Below, one piece after another: positions 26,242-37,500 of a stretch of DNA of 64,000 nucleotides. Numbering within the stretch: the first letter of the stretch is position 1; each line of letters begins with the position of its first letter. Below the pieces are notes generated by a model. The model was given only the letters and a program-made list of their open reading frames with translations, made no database searches and was not told the DNA's origin. Source of the DNA: Mannheimia haemolytica (GTDB taxonomy: Bacteria; Pseudomonadota; Gammaproteobacteria; Enterobacterales; Pasteurellaceae); NCBI GenBank assembly GCA_900638155.1, contig LR134495.1:992001-1056000 (forward strand), read 5' to 3'. Made by a program: the position numbers and the translations under genes.

Positions 26242-26760
26242 ATGCAACCTAGAAATGAACAATATTATGAGGCTTATTTAAATCATAAACAGATTTCAAG
26301 GCGAGGGCTACTACGCACACTCTTTCACTCTGTAGATAAAGGGCAAAAAGAACACAATATTCGTTTAGCTCATCGTCCGCCTTTTGCTGCAGAAGAACAT
26401 CTATTTCTGGCTGTTTGTACTGGCTGTGGTGATTGCACTCAGGCCTGCCCATATAATTTAATTCAAATTCAGCAACAAAAAGCTGTTTTAGAGCTAGATT
26501 ATATGAGTTGTAATTTATGTGGAAAATGCGCCGAAAGTTGTTCAACCAATGCGTTAAATAGCGTATTTAAACAAGATACAGAGCTTCGTCCAAATTTCTC
26601 TAGCAAATGCTTAGTTAAACAAAATCAGTTTTGCACTATGTGTCAAGACAAATGCCCGCAGAAAGCTATTTCTGAAAACTTAGCAGTTAATGATGAATTA
26701 TGTAATGGCTGTGGGGAATGTAAGATAAGTTGCTTTTTGTCAGCCATTCAATTAGTTTAA
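26242..26760 (+). CDS. NapF-like ferredoxin (multi [4Fe-4S])
   Basis: 172 residues with four cysteine groups: CTGCGDCTQACP (about 58-69), CNLCGKCAESC (about 92-102), CTMCQDKCPQKA (about 132-143) and CNGCGECKISC (about 155-165). The layout resembles NapF, a cytoplasmic Fe-S protein involved in periplasmic nitrate reductase (NapA) maturation. A basic N-terminus (SRRGLLRTL) is present but is not followed by a hydrophobic region, so no Tat export is predicted. It begins four bases after dmsD. A role in DMSO reductase assembly or electron supply is inferred from position. Confidence 0.85.
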   Translation: MQPRNEQYYEAYLNHKQISRRGLLRTLFHSVDKGQKEHNIRLAHRPPFAAEEHLFLAVCTGCGDCTQACPYNLIQIQQQKAVLELDYMSCNLCGKCAESCSTNALNSVFKQDTELRPNFSSKCLVKQNQFCTMCQDKCPQKAISENLAVNDELCNGCGECKISCFLSAIQLV

Positions 26761-26769
26761 CCAAAAAGA

Positions 26770-26799
26770 AAATCAGCACTAAAGAGTGCTGATTTTTTT
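26770..26799. terminator. Bidirectional terminator between napF-like gene and rho
   Basis: AAATCAGCACT (26770-26780), AAAG loop, AGTGCTGATTT (26785-26795), with T-rich flanks on both strands. It serves the dms operon and the convergent rho gene. Confidence 0.93.
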
Positions 26800-26804
26800 A
26801 TGTT

Positions 26805-28067
26805 CTACGAACGTTTCATAATCTCAAAAAACTCTTCGTTGGTTTTTGCCATCATTAATTTGTCGATTAGCCATTCGATAGCATCTACTTCATCCATTGG
26901 GTTGAGGACTTTGCGTAACATCCAAGTTTTTTGGAGTTCGTCTGCTGCCATTAAGAGGTCATCTTTACGAGTACCTGAGCGGTTGAAGTCAATCGCAGGG
27001 AAGATGCGGCGTTCTGCAATACGGCGAGAGAGGTGTAATTCCATATTACCCGTACCTTTGAACTCCTCGAAAATCACTTCGTCCATTTTTGAGCCGGTAT
27101 CCACAAGTGCGGTTGCGATAATGGTTAAGCTACCACCTTCTTCCACGTTACGAGCTGCACCGAAGAAACGTTTTGGACGGTGCAAGGCGTTTGCATCCAC
27201 ACCACCGGAAAGAATTTTGCCGGAAACCGGGGTAACGGTGTTGTAAGCACGAGCAAGACGTGTGATGGAGTCTAATAAAATTACCACATCTTTTTTATGC
27301 TCTACCGAACGTTTTGCTTTCTCGATTACCATTTCTGCAACTTGAACGTGTCGGGTTGCAGGCTCATCAAAGGTTGAGGCAATTACTTCACCACGTACGG
27401 TGCGTTGCATCTCTGTTACTTCTTCCGGACGCTCATCAATTAATAATACGATAAGCTCACATTCAGGATGATTATGGGTGATGCTTTGTGCAATATTTTG
27501 CAGTAACACGGTTTTACCAGCTTTTGGTGGGGCAACAATTAACGCTCGCTGACCTTTACCGATTGGGGCGGCTAAATCTAAAATACGAGCGGTTAAATCT
27601 TCTTTTGATCCATTGCCACGCTCCATTTTTAAGCGAGAATTGGCGTGCAGAGGGGTTAAGTTTTCAAAGAGAATTTTACTGCGAGAGGCTTCCGGTTTGT
27701 CATCATTAACTGAATCGACTTTTAATAGGGCAAAATAACGTTCACCTTCTTTTGGCGGGCGGATTTTCCCTTCTACTTTATCACCGGTTTGTAAGTTAAA
27801 ACGGCGGATTTGGCTTGGTGAAACATAAATATCATCAGGGCCGGCTAAGTATGAGCTATCCGATGAGCGGAGGAAACCGAAACCATCCGGCAGAATTTCA
27901 AGCACGCCTTGTCCGAAGATGTCTTCACCGCTTTTTGCGTGTTGTTTAAGAATAGCGAATACAATGTCTTGTTTACGTAAACGAGCCAGATTTTCTAAGC
28001 CCATTTGGTTTTCACCCATTTCCACAAGCTCTGAAACAGGGGTATTTTTAAGTTGAGTAAGATGCAT
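26805..28067 (-). CDS. rho: Transcription termination factor Rho
   Basis: Hexameric RNA-dependent ATPase helicase that ends transcription. 420 residues, the E. coli size. [19 protein letters not shown] is the N-terminal Rho domain, [20 protein letters not shown] RNA-binding OB fold follows ([16 protein letters not shown], about 52-67), then Walker A APPKAGKT (about 179-186), Walker [17 protein letters not shown] (about 259-274), and the Q/R loops. It is a single-gene unit with a long AT-rich leader. In E. coli rho is autoregulated by attenuation in the leader; nothing decisive is visible here. Confidence 0.97.
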   Translation of the reverse strand: MHLTQLKNTPVSELVEMGENQMGLENLARLRKQDIVFAILKQHAKSGEDIFGQGVLEILPDGFGFLRSSDSSYLAGPDDIYVSPSQIRRFNLQTGDKVEGKIRPPKEGERYFALLKVDSVNDDKPEASRSKILFENLTPLHANSRLKMERGNGSKEDLTARILDLAAPIGKGQRALIVAPPKAGKTVLLQNIAQSITHNHPECELIVLLIDERPEEVTEMQRTVRGEVIASTFDEPATRHVQVAEMVIEKAKRSVEHKKDVVILLDSITRLARAYNTVTPVSGKILSGGVDANALHRPKRFFGAARNVEEGGSLTIIATALVDTGSKMDEVIFEEFKGTGNMELHLSRRIAERRIFPAIDFNRSGTRKDDLLMAADELQKTWMLRKVLNPMDEVDAIEWLIDKLMMAKTNEEFFEIMKRS

Positions 28068-28210
28068 AATTTGAATGTAAAATTGTGATTAATTAAGATT
28101 GGATTGGTTGATATTGATTAGATACGGCAAACCGTAAAGATGTGGCGAAGAATAGCGCAATAGAATAGAAATTGCAAATTTTTTATAAAAAATGACCGCT
28201 TGTTTCCAAT

Positions 28211-28238
28211 AAAAATGCCGACATCAGCCGGCATTTTT
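28211..28238. terminator. Terminator after cysK
   Basis: AAAAATGCCG (28211-28220) pairs with CGGCATTTTT (28229-28238) around an eight-base loop. On the minus strand it follows the cysK stop by 17 bases and ends in TTTTT. Confidence 0.88.
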
Positions 28239-28254
28239 GCATTTTTTAATAATA

Positions 28255-29202
28255 TTAAGCCTCAATCCCTTCAAAGAGTAGCGTACTTAAATAACGCTCT
28301 GAGGCTGAAGGCAGAATCACTACAATTAATTTATCGGCAAATTCAGGTAATTTTGCGATGCGATTTGCAGCAGCAACAGCTGCACCTGATGAAATACCGC
28401 CTAGAATCCCTTCTTCTGCCATTAAACGGCGTGCAGTTGCAATCGCGTCTTCGCTTGAAACTTGTTCAACACGGTCAATGAGTGATAAATCTAAGTTTTT
28501 CGGAATAAATCCTGCACCAATGCCTTGAATTTTGTGTGGGCCTGGTTTGACTTCTTCGCCGTTTAAAGTTTGCGTAATAACCGGCGATTCACTTGGCTCT
28601 ACCGCCACCGAAATAATTTGCTTGCCTTTGTCTTGCTTGATCGCACGGGATACACCGGTAATAGTACCACCAGTTCCTACGCCTGCTACTAATACATCAA
28701 TTTTACCTTCAGTCGCCTCCCAAATTTCAGGGCCGGTAGTTTGTTGGTGGATTGCCGGGTTTGCCGGGTTTTCAAACTGTTTTAAGGTAACATAGCGATC
28801 TGGGTCGGAAGCCGCGATTTCTTCAGCTTTCGCAATCGCTCCTTTCATTCCTTTTGCCCCTTCGGTTAAGACTAAATTTACTCCTAAGCCACGCAACAAG
28901 CGTTTACGTTCGGTACTCATTGTTTCAGGCATCGTTAAAGTTAATTTATACCCACGAGCGGCTGCCACATAGGCAAGGGCAATACCGGTGTTACCACTGG
29001 TAGCATCTACAATTTCTTTATCTTTGGTGAGAATACCGTCTTTTTCTGCCTGCCACACCATATTGGCGCCAATACGGCATTTTACGCTAAAGCTCGGGTT
29101 ACGACCTTCCACTTTCACGACAATATTGCCGTTACCGAAATTTTTTAAACGTACAAGTGGAGTGTTACCGATAGAATATGAGTTGTCTGCGTAGATAGTC
29201 AT
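28255..29202 (-). CDS. cysK: Cysteine synthase A (O-acetylserine sulfhydrylase)
   Basis: PLP enzyme that makes cysteine from O-acetylserine and sulfide. 315 residues. The PLP lysine is in [14 protein letters not shown] (family SVKxR), [14 protein letters not shown] is the substrate loop, [14 protein letters not shown] binds the PLP phosphate, and [11 protein letters not shown] lies near the C-terminus. NPSFSVKCR with [10 protein letters not shown] favours CysK over CysM. Start at 29202 is preceded on the minus strand by AAGGAATATC. Single-gene unit. Confidence 0.95.
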   Translation of the reverse strand: MTIYADNSYSIGNTPLVRLKNFGNGNIVVKVEGRNPSFSVKCRIGANMVWQAEKDGILTKDKEIVDATSGNTGIALAYVAAARGYKLTLTMPETMSTERKRLLRGLGVNLVLTEGAKGMKGAIAKAEEIAASDPDRYVTLKQFENPANPAIHQQTTGPEIWEATEGKIDVLVAGVGTGGTITGVSRAIKQDKGKQIISVAVEPSESPVITQTLNGEEVKPGPHKIQGIGAGFIPKNLDLSLIDRVEQVSSEDAIATARRLMAEEGILGGISSGAAVAAANRIAKLPEFADKLIVVILPSASERYLSTLLFEGIEA

Positions 29203-29322
29203 AGAGATATTCCTTAATAAGTATGGATATTAGCGTTTATCATACTTATTTTTGAACGCTTTGCTAATAGCTGGAATTTATTTTATATAACTAAAAAGAA
29301 TATGAGAGTATGGAGAGTAGCA

Positions 29323-29370
29323 GTCTGATTTTATTTTTGCAAAAAATCAACAAAATCAGACCGCTTGTGA
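29323..29370 (-). terminator. Uptake-signal terminator after pepA
   Basis: GTCTGATTTT (29323-29332) pairs with AAAATCAGAC (29352-29361), and ACCGCTTGT (the minus-strand uptake core) directly joins it. It lies just past the pepA stop. Confidence 0.75.
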
Positions 29371-29373
29371 GGG

Positions 29374-30870
29374 TTAGACGTGGGCTTTATTGATCAAAAA
29401 TTGTGTTAGTAAGGATACCGGTCTGCCGGTCGCCCCTTTGGCTGCCCCAGATTTCCAAGCCGTGCCGGCAATATCTAAATGTGCCCAAGTATATTTCTTG
29501 GTAAAGTTAGAGAGGAATTGACCGGCAGTACAGGCTCCACCTAAACGTCCGCCAATATTGGCAAGATCGGCAAAGTTGGATTTTAACTGTTCTTGATATT
29601 CTTCTCCTAAAGGTAAACGCCACGCTTTGTCATCAGCTTGTTCTGCAGCGGCTAAGAGTTCGTTTGCTAAACCGTTATGAGGTGACATTAGCCCGCTGTT
29701 ATGATTCCCCAAGGCGATCATACAAGCACCGGTTAGGGTGGCTATATCAATCACGATTTCTGGGTCAAAACGTTCTACATAGGTGAGAGCATCACATAGC
29801 ACTAAACGTCCTTCTGCATCGGTGTTGAGTACCTCAACGGTTAAACCAGACATTGTAGTGAGAATATCCCCCGGTCGATAGGCTTTGCCATCAACCGCAT
29901 TTTCACAGCCGGCGAGTAGGCCGATAACATTGAGTGGTAATTTCATCTCGGCAATTGCTTTGATTGTACCGTAAACAGTAGCAGCTCCGCACATATCGTA
30001 TTTCATTTCGTCCATCGCCTCCGCAGGTTTAATGGATAAACCACCGGAGTCAAAGGTCATTCCTTTGCCGACTAAGATAATCGGTTTCGCATCAGTATTC
30101 GGATTGCCTTTATATTCAATCACTGAAAGAAAGGCTTCATTTTCAGAGGCTCTGGAAACTGCTAAGTAGGCATTCATTCCTAATTCTGCCATCTGTTTTT
30201 CATCAATAATGGTAGTTGAAATGGCAGGATAGTCGGAGGCTAACCCCTTAGACAATTCGGCTAAATAGCGAGGATTACACACATTCGGTGGGCAATTTGC
30301 TACATTTTTAGCGTGGCTGATTCCCAGTGCTACGGCTTTTCCGTGTTCTAAAGCTCGTTCAGCATCTGGAAGATCTTTACGGTGTGCGACGTTAAAAATC
30401 ACACGGCGTAATTCACGGCGAACTTCAGGTTTGATGCTTTTGAAATCGTTATAGGCATATAGCTGTTCTTGGATTGCCTCTACCGCAAATCGAACATTCC
30501 AATAAGGTGTTCTGCCTTTAACATGCAGTTCGGTTAAAAAGCTGACGGCTTCCATTGAGCCGGTCTCATTAATGGTTTGTACACTTTTTTGAATAATCTG
30601 TTTGTATTGCCGTTCGGTTAATTCACGCTCTTTTCCGCAGCCGACTAATAATACTCGATCAGCAAGCACATTCGGGACATTATGTAAGAGTAAGGTTTGT
30701 CCGGCTTTACCTTCTAAATCTCCTCGTCTCAGTAGGGTACTGATATAGCCGTTACTTAATTTATCAAGCTGTTCCGCAGCAGAGCATAATCTGCGAGGCT
30801 CATAAACACCAACCACCAAACAAGCCGTTCTTTGTTTTTCAACACTACCGTTTTTGACACTAAATTCCAT
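29374..30870 (-). CDS. pepA: Cytosol (leucyl) aminopeptidase, M17 family
   Basis: Two-metal aminopeptidase, 498 residues. Metal and active-site segments: [16 protein letters not shown] (about 258-273), YDMCGAATV (about 280-288), and the M17 signature [10 protein letters not shown] (about 342-351). The N-terminal domain (1-170) is the less conserved macro-like domain. In E. coli the same protein binds DNA at cer and carAB; whether this one does is unknown. The gene is divergent from an exported protein of unknown function, with 234 bases between start codons. Confidence 0.95.
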   Translation of the reverse strand: MEFSVKNGSVEKQRTACLVVGVYEPRRLCSAAEQLDKLSNGYISTLLRRGDLEGKAGQTLLLHNVPNVLADRVLLVGCGKERELTERQYKQIIQKSVQTINETGSMEAVSFLTELHVKGRTPYWNVRFAVEAIQEQLYAYNDFKSIKPEVRRELRRVIFNVAHRKDLPDAERALEHGKAVALGISHAKNVANCPPNVCNPRYLAELSKGLASDYPAISTTIIDEKQMAELGMNAYLAVSRASENEAFLSVIEYKGNPNTDAKPIILVGKGMTFDSGGLSIKPAEAMDEMKYDMCGAATVYGTIKAIAEMKLPLNVIGLLAGCENAVDGKAYRPGDILTTMSGLTVEVLNTDAEGRLVLCDALTYVERFDPEIVIDIATLTGACMIALGNHNSGLMSPHNGLANELLAAAEQADDKAWRLPLGEEYQEQLKSNFADLANIGGRLGGACTAGQFLSNFTKKYTWAHLDIAGTAWKSGAAKGATGRPVSLLTQFLINKAHV

Positions 30871-30949
30871 TTTTCCTCCTTAATTTTTATTGCTACAGAT
30901 TTTATAATTCCAACATAATCATCAACGATAAGTAAAATATAGATATACT

Positions 30950-30963
30950 CTGATGTAAATCAT
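30950..30963. promoter_or_regulatory. FNR-like palindrome between pepA and the exported-protein gene
   Basis: CTGATGTAAATCAT contains the full TGAT-N4-ATCA core of an FNR box (or the similar CRP half-site set). It lies 80 bases upstream of pepA and 142 bases upstream of the exported protein gene, so the target is open. Confidence 0.5.
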
Positions 30964-31104
30964 TATTTAAAATAATTTACTTTTTATTTGCAAATATTAA
31001 ATGTTTTTTGCGGTCGTATAGATAATTTTACTGGTTTTTCTTTTAGTTTGCTTACTTTATACTAGAAGAGTTTTTTAGATTTAAGAGAATAATTGGAGAT
31101 AAAA

Positions 31105-31905
31105 ATGATGCGCTTTTGGGGTAAAACGTTTATTGTTGGTCTAATCGGCTTAGGGACTCAAAACACTATTTTCGCTAATGATGATGCTCAAATTAGTCGC
31201 TATGAGCAGGCAAAGTTACGTCTTTCTTATGATGGAAATGTGGGCAATTTACTTCAGCAGTTATCACAACGTTTAAAAGTTGGTTTTATTGCTTATGATG
31301 TTGATATTACACGTAAAATATCGCTTCAAAATGAGACAGAAACTGCGATTAAGACAATTAATGAACAAATTGAATCACAATTAACCAATATTGATGTCCG
31401 TTTTGAAAAAATAGGTGAACGGTTATTTTTGGCTGTTTCAGCTAAAGACGTTGCACCATTATTGCAAAATGAGCCTAAAGAGGTGCAATTTGTTGGGGAT
31501 GTTATTTTTGATGGAGAACCAACTTTAACAGAACAGGCACAATCTACAGCAGAAGCGGCTAAAGTTCAAAATATTCTTAATATTGCGACTAATCAAGAGA
31601 ATATTATGGCTGCAAAAGGGAAAAAAGCACCTCAATATAAAACGGTAACGAAGGACAATATAGGGCTTAAAAATATTAGAGTTACCGCATTAGGTACATT
31701 CTTAGTATTTGACACTAGTGTTGAGGCGGCTAAGTTACGTGTGAAAGGAAACTTTGAAGATATTGCACAAGGTGAAAATATTATAGCTATCCTTCATCAA
31801 AATACGGAAGCTCCTCCTAAGATTGAAATTGAAAATAGCCAAGGTAAGAAATTAATTCTTGAAGCTCATAAAGCTACATCATCGAAAAAATCGAAAAAAC
31901 AATAA
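31105..31905 (+). CDS. Exported protein of unknown function with secretin N0/STN-like or DotD-like fold
   Basis: I do not recognise this family with confidence. 266 residues. The start ATG at 31105 follows GGAG by six bases; an in-frame TTG at 31093 would sit before it. A signal peptide is likely (MRFWGKTFIVGLIGLG..., cleavage near IFA). Residues about 35-110 (LSYDGNVGNLLQQLSQRL... VRFEKIGERLFLAVS) have the alternating pattern of secretin N0/STN or DotD domains. The remainder is polar, with a lysine-rich tail (SSKKSKKQ). No secretin or TonB receptor adjoins it. It forms a one-gene unit with its own terminator. Confidence 0.55.
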   Translation: MMRFWGKTFIVGLIGLGTQNTIFANDDAQISRYEQAKLRLSYDGNVGNLLQQLSQRLKVGFIAYDVDITRKISLQNETETAIKTINEQIESQLTNIDVRFEKIGERLFLAVSAKDVAPLLQNEPKEVQFVGDVIFDGEPTLTEQAQSTAEAAKVQNILNIATNQENIMAAKGKKAPQYKTVTKDNIGLKNIRVTALGTFLVFDTSVEAAKLRVKGNFEDIAQGENIIAILHQNTEAPPKIEIENSQGKKLILEAHKATSSKKSKKQ

Positions 31906-31910
31906 TACTT

Positions 31911-31931
31911 ACGCACGGCAAAACCGTGCGT
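31911..31931 (+). terminator. Hairpin after the exported-protein gene
   Basis: ACGCACGG (31911-31918), loop CAAAA, CCGTGCGT (31924-31931), then GATATTTTC. GC-rich stem with a moderate T tract. Confidence 0.75.
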
Positions 31932-32079
31932 GATATTTTCTATAGGTGATTTTTTTGTATGAAAAAGGTATCATTAGCGATTCGAATAAGTTATTTTGCG
32001 CTCTTTGCAAAAAATTCACAAAAACAGACCGCTTGTGTTTAAGCGGTATTCAGATTTGTAAATGTTATAGAGAAAAAAC

Positions 32080-33189
32080 GTGATCTTAAGCCGATATTTA
32101 ACCAAAGAGATATTTAAAAGCCAATTAGCGATATTGTTTATCTTATTGCTGATCTTTTTTTGTCAGCAATTAGTGCGTGTTCTAAGCTCTGCTGTGAGTG
32201 GTAAAGTGCCGGCAGATTTAGTGGTGAGCCTATTAGGCTTAGGTATGCCGACAATGGCACAATTAATGCTGCCGCTTTCGCTGTTTATCGCCTTGTTATT
32301 AACCCTCGGGCGGTTTTATGCCGAAAGTGAAATTACCGTAATGCGGGCTTGTGGTATCGGGCAAGGGCTATTGGTTAAAGTGGCGATGTTTCTCTCGATT
32401 TTTACCACTGCATTAGCGGTTTATAACGTGTTTTGGCTTACGCCTTGGGCAATTAATAAACAGAGTGAAATGTTAGCGGAAGCGAAAGCCAATCCACGTT
32501 TTGCGGCTCTTTCAGCCGGACAATTTATGTCTGCCGGTGGCTATGTGTTATTTATTGATAAAATTGAAAATAACAGCCTAAATGATATTTACGTTTTCCA
32601 GCCGGAACAGCAGAAGAAAAACAAACCTTCTGTGGTGGTTGCTGAATCCGGCACGCTGCAAGGTTTGCCAAATGGCGATCAAGTCTTAACCTTGGCGGAG
32701 AGCAAGCGTTTTGAAGGCACACCACAAAGTGCCGATTTCCGTATTTCGCATTTTGAGAATTATTCTGCTTATTTAGGCTACCAAGACGTTGAGTCTGATG
32801 AGAAATTGGTGCAACGAGCCGATTTCAAAAAGTTAATCGAAACCAAAACGCCTGAAGCAAAAGCCGAGCTTCATTGGCGACTAGCCTTAATTTTAGCCGT
32901 GCCGTTAATGGCGTTATTGGCAGTTCCGATGAGTAGCGTAAACCCTCGCCAAGGACGTTTTGCTAAACTACTACCGGCGTTATTGTTATATTTGATTTAC
33001 TTTTTACTCCAAAGCTCGCTGAAATCTTCAGGGGCATCCGGCAAACTGAATGCAGAAATATTGATGCCGTTGGTGTCAGTTGCCTTTTTAGTTTTAGGTA
33101 TTATTTTAAATGCTTGGGATAGTAAATTTGTGTCTAAATTACGCTATCAATTTGGTGCAAAAAAATTAACCAATAAGGCGGTGGCATAA
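32080..33189 (+). CDS. lptF: LPS export ABC transporter permease LptF
   Basis: Inner-membrane half of the LptB2FG complex that extracts LPS and passes it to LptC. 369 residues; six predicted membrane segments flank a periplasmic beta-jellyroll (about 130-255). The N-terminus [21 protein letters not shown] matches LptF. The start codon is GTG at 32080 (VILSRYL), in line with E. coli MIIIRYL. It overlaps lptG by one base (TAATG). LptB, A and C are not in this window. Confidence 0.95.
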   Translation: MILSRYLTKEIFKSQLAILFILLLIFFCQQLVRVLSSAVSGKVPADLVVSLLGLGMPTMAQLMLPLSLFIALLLTLGRFYAESEITVMRACGIGQGLLVKVAMFLSIFTTALAVYNVFWLTPWAINKQSEMLAEAKANPRFAALSAGQFMSAGGYVLFIDKIENNSLNDIYVFQPEQQKKNKPSVVVAESGTLQGLPNGDQVLTLAESKRFEGTPQSADFRISHFENYSAYLGYQDVESDEKLVQRADFKKLIETKTPEAKAELHWRLALILAVPLMALLAVPMSSVNPRQGRFAKLLPALLLYLIYFLLQSSLKSSGASGKLNAEILMPLVSVAFLVLGIILNAWDSKFVSKLRYQFGAKKLTNKAVA

Positions 33190-34286
33190 TGCAATTTTTC
33201 TCAATGAACATTTTAGAACGCTACATTGGTCGAACGATTTTATCTGCGATTTTCTTGACTCTTTTTTTGCTGGTTGGGTTAGGGGCAATCATTAAATTTG
33301 TGGAAGAGTTTCGTGATGTAGGACGTGGCTCTTACGATGGCTTAAAAGCGGCATACTATACTTTTTTAACTATTCCACGAGATATCGAAACCTTTTTCCC
33401 GATTGCGGCATTACTTGGCTCATTACTCGGTTTAGGCAACCTAGCGAGCCGTAGTGAATTGGTGGTGATGCAAGCCTCCGGTTTTTCCCGTTTCCGCATT
33501 GGTTTAGCCGTGATGAAAACTGCCTTACCGTTAGTAATTTTTACGATGATTATCGGCGAATGGGGCGTGCCACAAACCGAGCAGTTTGCCCGTAATATGC
33601 GTTCGATTGCCCAAAGTGGCGGCTCAATGCTTGCCACAAAAGACGGGTTTTGGGCGAAAGATGGCAATTCATTTATCTATATTAATCATATTAAAAATGA
33701 AAAAAGCTTAGATAACGTACTGATTTATCAATTCGGCGAAGGACAAAACAAACGTGAATTGCAATCTGTTTTAAAAGCCCGAACTGCGAATTACAGTGAT
33801 GAAAAAGGCTGGGTGCTATCTAAAGTGGAAAAATCGACTGTGGGAGAAAATCAGATCCAGCAAGCTAAACAGCCAGATCAAGTTTGGCAAACCAGTTTAA
33901 CCCCTAGCAAATTGGGCATTGTTTCACTCAAACCGGAGTCGCTCTCGATTTCAGGCTTGGCAGATTATGTCGGCTTCTTAAAAGATACCGGACAAGATCC
34001 GAAACGTTTTGAGATCACCTTCTGGCGAAAAGTATTCCAACCAATCTCAATGGCGGTGATGATGCTACTTGCGATCTCCTTTATTTTCGGGCCGCTTCGT
34101 AGTAGTACGATGGGGGCGAAAATTGTGATTGGTATTGTTGCCGGCTTTATGTTCTATGTGGCAAATATTGTGTTTGGCAATTTAAGCTTAATTGCCACTT
34201 GGTTACCTGTACCGGTTGGAGCATTAATTCCAAGCCTACTCTGTTTGATCATCGTTTGGTGGCTGTTAAGCAAAAAACGTGATTAA
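33189..34286 (+). CDS. lptG: LPS export ABC transporter permease LptG
   Basis: Partner permease of LptF in the LPS exporter. 365 residues, with N-terminus NILERYIGRTILSAIFLTL, the LptG-type ILxRYIGRT motif, three membrane segments, a periplasmic jellyroll (about 135-260), and three more segments (KVFQPISMAVMMLLAISFIFGPLR). The ATG at 33189 shares a base with the lptF stop; a second ATG at 33207 is possible but E. coli has a similar short extension. It is followed by a palindromic repeat element, not by a plain terminator. Confidence 0.95.
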   Translation: MQFFSMNILERYIGRTILSAIFLTLFLLVGLGAIIKFVEEFRDVGRGSYDGLKAAYYTFLTIPRDIETFFPIAALLGSLLGLGNLASRSELVVMQASGFSRFRIGLAVMKTALPLVIFTMIIGEWGVPQTEQFARNMRSIAQSGGSMLATKDGFWAKDGNSFIYINHIKNEKSLDNVLIYQFGEGQNKRELQSVLKARTANYSDEKGWVLSKVEKSTVGENQIQQAKQPDQVWQTSLTPSKLGIVSLKPESLSISGLADYVGFLKDTGQDPKRFEITFWRKVFQPISMAVMMLLAISFIFGPLRSSTMGAKIVIGIVAGFMFYVANIVFGNLSLIATWLPVPVGALIPSLLCLIIVWWLLSKKRD

Positions 34287-34291
34287 TTTTA

Positions 34292-34490
34292 ACTCCCTTC
34301 TTTAGATAAAGCAGGGTTGTTAGGTTCTGAAAGGGCGAATGTAATTCGCCCCTACATTCGGATTTTAAATGTAACTCTGAGCAAGAATAATGCTCGTTTG
34401 TAGGGGCGAATAACATTCGCCCAACGGGATTTTATTCACAGAAGGCTTCACTTTTTAGAACCTGACAGTCTTTACTAAAGAGGGGAAACT
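34292..34490. repeat. MITE-like nested palindromic repeat upstream of dnaE
   Basis: About 200 bases with matching inverted ends. Outer arms: CTCCCTTCTTTAGATAAAG (34293) against CTTTACTAAAGAGGGGAAA (34470). Next in: TGTTAGGTTCT (34318-34328) against AGAACCTGACA (34457-34467). Inside, two short palindromes, GGGCGAAT-GTA-ATTCGCCC (34333-34351) and GGGCGAAT-AAC-ATTCGCCC (34404-34422), face each other as ATTCGCCCCTACA / TGTAGGGGCGAAT. No open reading frame. Non-autonomous, presumably dispersed. Confidence 0.85.
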
Positions 34491-34512
34491 TCTTTACTTA
34501 GATTATATTCCT

Positions 34513-37500
34513 ATGTCAGATTGTCGTTTCGTTCATTTAAAAGTTCACAGTGATTTCTCAATGATTAATGGTTTAGCTAAGGTAAAATCCTTAGTTAAAA
34601 CCGCTGCCGCTAATAATATGGTGGCGATGGGCTTAACGGATTTTACAAACTTTTGCGGGTTGGTGAAATTCTATGGCGAAGCATTGGGAGCAGGGATTAA
34701 GCCGATTATCGGGGCAGATGTTTATGTTAGAACCGAGAGCGGCAATGAAGATTATTTTGAGCTGACATTACTGGCGAAGAACAACAAAGGCTACCATAAT
34801 ATTACCCAAATTTTGTCCAAAGCCTATCAGCAAGGATATATTGAATTTCCGATGGTGGAACGTGAATGGCTGGCAGAGCTGAATGAAGGCATTATCATTC
34901 TTTCGGGTGGGCGAATGGGCGATGTGGGTAAAGCCTTACTCAAAGAAAACCGACAAGAAGCCGAAGAAAAACTGGCTTTTTATCAGCAATATTACCCGAA
35001 TCATTTTTACCTTTCCGTTTGCCGTACCGGACGGGCAGACGAAGAACGCTACATCAAACAAGCGGTCGAATTTTCACAAAAAAATGCAATTCCGCTGGTG
35101 GCGGTAAATGATATTGTCTTCTTGAAAGAAGATGACTTTGACGCACACGAAATTCGGGTTGCGATTCACGACAGCTACACCCTAGACGACCCGAAACGCC
35201 CGAAAAAATACTCACCGAAACAATATTTCCGCACTGAAGAAGAAATGTGCAAGTTGTTTGCCGATTTACCGAGTGCATTGGCAAACACGGTTGAAATTGC
35301 GAAACGCTGTTCGGTTACCGTGCGTTTGGGCGAGTATTTCCTGCCAAATTTCCCGACCGGTGAGCTTTCTACCGAAGATTTTTTAGTGAAAAAATCGAAA
35401 GAAGGCTTAGAAGAGCGATTGGTATTTCTCTTTCCTGATCCCGAAGAGAGGGCGAACAAGCGGTCGGTTTATGACGAAAGATTGCAAGTTGAATTAGATG
35501 TAATTAACCAAATGGGGTTCCCGGGTTACTTTTTGATCGTGATGGAGTTTATCCAATGGTCGAAAGATAATGATATTCCGGTAGGACCGGGGCGTGGCTC
35601 AGGGGCAGGCTCATTGGTGGCTTATGCGTTGAAGATTACCGATCTTGACCCATTGGAATTTGATTTGCTTTTTGAGCGTTTTCTTAACCCTGAGCGTGTT
35701 TCAATGCCCGATTTTGACGTTGATTTCTGTATGGACGGGCGAGACCGTGTGATTGAACACGTTGCGGAAACCTACGGGCGACAAGCGGTATCGCAAATTA
35801 TCACATTCGGTACGATGGCGGCAAAAGCGGTCATTCGAGATGTAGGGCGAGTGCTTGGACACCCCTATAGCTTTGTGGACCGCATCTCCAAACTCATTCC
35901 GCCCGATCCGGGAATGACGCTTGAAAAAGCCTTTGCCGCTGAGCCAAAATTGCCTGAGCTATATGAAGCCGATGAAGAGGTGAAAGACCTTATTGATATG
36001 GCTCGTAAGCTCGAAGGCGTAACTCGCAATGCCGGTAAACACGCAGGTGGGGTGGTAATTGCCCCAACTGCGATTACCGATTTTTCACCGCTTTATTGCG
36101 ATAGCGAAGGCTTACATCCGGTTACCCATTTTGATAAAAATGACGTGGAATATGCAGGATTAGTGAAGTTTGACTTCTTAGGCTTGCGTACGCTCACCAT
36201 CATCAAATGGGCGTTGGAGATGATTAACGAACGCTTGGCTCGTGAAGGCAAAGAGCCGATTCGGATTGAAACCATTCCGCTTGATGATAAAAAATCCTTT
36301 GATCTGTTGCTGGCAGCTAAAACTACGGCTGTATTCCAGCTCGAATCACGGGGAATGAAAGACTTAATTTCTCGTCTGAAGCCGGACTGTTTTGAAGATA
36401 TTATCGCATTGGTGGCACTATTCCGCCCGGGGCCGCTGGAATCAGGTATGGTGCAGAACTTTATTGACCGTAAACACGGCAAAGAAGAGGTTTCTTACCC
36501 TGATCCGCAATACCAACACGAATGCTTAAAACCGATTCTTGAGCCGACTTATGGGGTAATTGTTTACCAAGAACAGGTTATGCAAATTGCCCAAGAACTT
36601 GCCGGTTATACACTTGGTGGAGCGGACTTACTCCGCCGTGCAATGGGTAAGAAGAAACCGGAGGAAATGGCTGCACAGCGTGAAGTGTTTGAAAAAGGGG
36701 CGGAAGCTAAAGGGATCGACGGCAAACTTGCCGGTCAAATTTTTGACTTGGTGGAAAAATTTGCCGGCTACGGCTTTAATAAATCGCACTCTGCAGCTTA
36801 TGCGTTGGTTTCTTACCAAACACTTTGGCTAAAAGCCCATTATCCCGCAGAATTTATGGCTGCGGTAATGACCTCAGAGATGGATAATACCGATAAAATT
36901 GTCGGGTTCTACGATGAGTGTATGAATATGGGCTTAACCGTTGTGCCGCCCGATGTAAACAGCGGTAAACATCGTTTTAGCGTAAATGAAAAAGGTGAAA
37001 TTGTTTACGGGTTAGGAGCGATTAAAGGCGTTGGGGAAGGACCGATTGAGGCAATTCTGGCAGCTCGCCAAAAAGAGGGGAAATTTAAAGATCTATTTGA
37101 TTTAACCGCTCGGGTTGATCTGAAAAAAATTAACCGCCGCACCTTTGAAAGCCTGATTATGTCCGGTGCTTTTGACAAATTAGGCCCTCACCGAGCTGCT
37201 TTGATGAAGAATTTGGAAGATGCTCTTAAAGCCTCAGATCAGCACGCTAAAATGGAGGAACTTGGGCAGAGCGATATGTTTGGCGTGCTTACCGAGACAC
37301 CGGAAGAAGTGCAAAATGCTTACGCCAATACGCCAAAATGGTCGGAGCAAGTGATTTTAGATGGCGAGCGAGCCACGCTCGGGCTGTATTTGAGCGGACA
37401 CCCGATTGGTAGATTCCTCAAAGAATTATCCCACTATGCTCCTAATCGACTGAACGAATTACAGCCGACTTTCCGAGGGCAAATGACTACGGTTTCAGGG

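Noticed and set aside
26800..27246. Plus-strand open frame opposite the rho 3' end
   Set aside because: Antisense shadow of a highly conserved gene, with serine/arginine-rich meaningless composition.
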